Assembly: GCA_015501585.1 (NCBI GenBank)
Contig: JADNRY010001012.1
Coordinates: 1-19,040 of the forward strand
DNA length: 19,040 bases
Source of the DNA: Rhodocollybia butyracea
Lineage: Eukaryota; Basidiomycota; Agaricomycetes; Agaricales; Omphalotaceae
Reading direction: 5' to 3'
The position numbers and the translations under genes were made by a program. This document shows positions 17,600-19,040 of the stretch, one piece after another. The notes beneath the pieces are model-generated. The model worked only from the letters and a program-made list of their open reading frames with translations. It did no database searches and had not been told where the DNA came from. How positions within the stretch are numbered: position 1 is the first letter of the stretch; each line of letters begins with the position of its first letter.

Positions 17600-18580
17600 A
17601 TGGCTCGTAGGGCTAAGTACAGCAATAGACCCACCGCACACAAACCCCTTCCACCCTTTGTTGCCAGCACCTCCAAAAGGGCCAAGGCTTTGCTTGGAAT
17701 TTATATCACCTCTATGGCCTGTGGAGAAGTTGCAAACTTTGACCTTGAGGAGTTCCAGCGCTGCAGGGATTCCAGAAACGATACAACGTGCCACCCCTTG
17801 ACCGTAGGGCTTGGAGAGAGGACCGGTAAATATGGAATCACTTTTGCAAATCTCTCGGTCCAGGTAAATTCACAGAACACAGGTGTGATGAGACACTAAT
17901 AACATTTCTTCAGCTTTGCAGCACCAAAGAATGCAGGCTGTTTGCCAAATTTATCACAAAGAAGTGTACTCTGCCAGAGAGACAATTCCTGGTCAAAAAG
18001 TATGTGGAGTGGTTGGTGGATATGGGTGAATTCCACGCCATGAAGGTCATGAAGAACAACCTAGCCCCCTCTTGGGCTTGGGCGTCGACCATCCCGCCTT
18101 TCAATATCTTCACGTTTGTTTGACCTGGAGCATCAACTTTTATCCAGACAACAACCCAACGTCAATGCCATTGAGTTCCAGCACGACAAGCTCCAGCGTG
18201 ACACCGTCGAGCTCAAGCTCGAGATCTACCCAGTCAACGCCATACATGCAGGCCTCAGTCACCAGAGCATCTAGATCTAGCCACTCTATCGTTTATACCC
18301 CAACCCGGCATCTTGCGGTGACAAGCGTAAACGCGACGTCTCTCCTGCCACTCCCACTCCTTCATCTAAATGCCAGAAAACAGGAAAAGGCAAAGGAAGA
18401 GGATTTTCAGGGACATTGATATCATTGACTTGACTGGAGACGCGGAGAATTTGGAGTCCTTGGCTACGCTCATCTCTGACTGCAAATTCATCAAAAGGAG
18501 TTGCAGAGGACAACATGATGAGGGCGCCTAGAATCATTCAGGCTCTCGAGCTCAAGGACACCCTCAAGATTGCAGTGTAG
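17600..18580 (+). pseudogene. Unknown nuclear-type protein gene with coiled coil, NLS and SIM-like motif; broken
   Basis: ATG at 17600 (MARRAKYSNRPTAHK) is preferred to the upstream ATG at 17426 because of the TATA-like box at 17491. Exon 1 ends at 17863. A 50-nt intron (17864-17913, GTAAAT...CACTAATAAC...CAG) joins in phase to an exon with LPERQFLVKKYVEWLVDMGE, which stops at 18121-18123. In a shifted frame the sequence stays strongly coding-like: FDLEHQLLSRQQPN and FQHDKLQRDTVELKLEIY (helical, coiled-coil-like), then two close TAG stops (18272-18280). A basic stretch DKRKRDVSPATPTPSSK follows, then in a further frame DIDIIDLTGDAEN, an acidic I-D-L-T motif like SUMO-interacting motifs. A last block ends at 18578-18580. 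The breaks could be extra introns, but no consensus donors are evident at them. The order of helix, NLS and SIM suggests a nuclear protein; the family is unknown. Confidence 0.45.
17864..17913 (+). other. Spliceosomal intron
   Basis: Starts GTAAAT, has ACTAATAAC as a branch-site match about 17 nt before the terminal CAG, and joins two open frames in phase (LSVQ to LCSTKECR). Confidence 0.7.
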
Positions 18581-18639
18581 ATATTTTCATATGGCTATCT
18601 GCTAGTACTAGTGGCCATCCGTACTCAACACTGTAGAGC

Positions 18640-18850
18640 CATAACAGTCACTCTCGTAGCCATAGCCGTAACCGTAGTCGTAGCCATAGTTGTAGCCATA
18701 ACCGTAGCCATAGCCATAGTCGTAGTCGTAGTCGCTTTGATTGCTTTGTTTGATCGTGTGTTTGATCGTGTTTGTTTGATTGTGTGTTTGATGTGTTTGT
18801 TTGATTGTGTTTGTTCAATCATGTTTGTTTGATCTTGTTTTGTTTGATCG
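18640..18850. repeat. Two adjacent microsatellite-like arrays
   Basis: From about 18650 to 18732 the sequence is variants of GTAGCCATA/CGTAGT (6-mer and 9-mer period). From about 18733 to 18850 it is variants of TTTGATCGTGTG/TTTGATTGTG (10-12-mer period). ORFs here are Val/Ile/Ala or Thr/Met repeats and not credible. Confidence 0.85.
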
Positions 18851-19040
18851 CTATATCCCTATGTGTGGTTAGCCAATATATCCACATATTCACGTCCAAA
18901 GATACATTACCTGAGAGTGGAATCAACTTTCACATATTGCTGCTTTACACTACCCTACGCTACTAATAATACAGCCAAGTTTGGATTAGCTGGATGGCCG
19001 GAGCAATCTCGACAGGCTCTTGAGTGCTTGGGGCTGTCCT
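18851..19040. other. No feature seen
   Basis: Unique-looking sequence without an open frame or repeat I can support. Confidence 0.4.

Noticed and set aside
18611..18832. Val/Ile/Ala-rich membrane-like ORF and its Thr/Met-rich opposite
   Set aside because: Both are readings of the microsatellite arrays.

Overview
The window looks like a transposon-rich, gene-poor (accessory) stretch of a filamentous basidiomycete genome, most likely an Agaricomycete. The evidence is: about 50-nt GT..AG introns with CTAAT/CTAAC-type branch sites (for example 17864-17913 and 12642-12693); a 2-oxoglutarate/Fe(II) oxygenase ORF of the TET/JBP-like type that is expanded in mushrooms; and a repeat-borne ORF whose motifs I recognise from Agaricomycete hypothetical proteins. 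I see no rRNA, tRNA or CRISPR. Almost every recognisable coding region is broken by frameshifts, stops or insertions. No family name here comes from a database search.

Layout. 1-856: no clear gene, with CTTGA-rich low-complexity DNA. 857-2145 and 5532-5771 (minus): two halves of one unknown gene, split by a 3,386-bp insertion. 2146-5531: the insertion, a foldback-like element with two arms of about 1.54 kb in inverted orientation and a 9-bp target duplication. 5772-5984: a divergent, TATA-containing promoter interval. 5985-6624 (plus): a broken coiled-coil gene. 6765-8350 (minus): the TET/JBP-like oxygenase gene, with frameshifts. 9183-9268 (plus): a short first exon with a good leader. 9459-10316 (minus): an unknown Pro/Ser/Gln/His-rich ORF, open at its 5' end. 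10317-12012: unassigned repeat-like DNA, including an LTR-like block. 12110-13800 (minus): a degraded transposon protein gene. 13801-14430: a 630-bp MITE with CACTG ends and a 3-bp target duplication. 14437-14823 and 16299-16490: an array of GGTTTAACC-type palindromic repeats, split by a complete 1,465-bp miniature LTR element (14829-16293) that carries a 373-codon ORF. 16560-17130: short tandem duplications. 17131-18580: a second, weaker divergent gene pair. 18640-18850: microsatellites.

The strongest results are three well-bounded mobile elements, each with matching target duplications: the foldback element, the MITE and the mini-LTR element. The possible shared system is the neighbourhood of an unknown basic-tailed nuclear-type protein, a coiled-coil protein and a TET/JBP-like dioxygenase. 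It is partly echoed at the right end by another TATA-driven gene with coiled-coil and NLS-like segments. Many of the frame breaks fall in short homopolymers, so assembly error is a serious alternative to true pseudogenisation.
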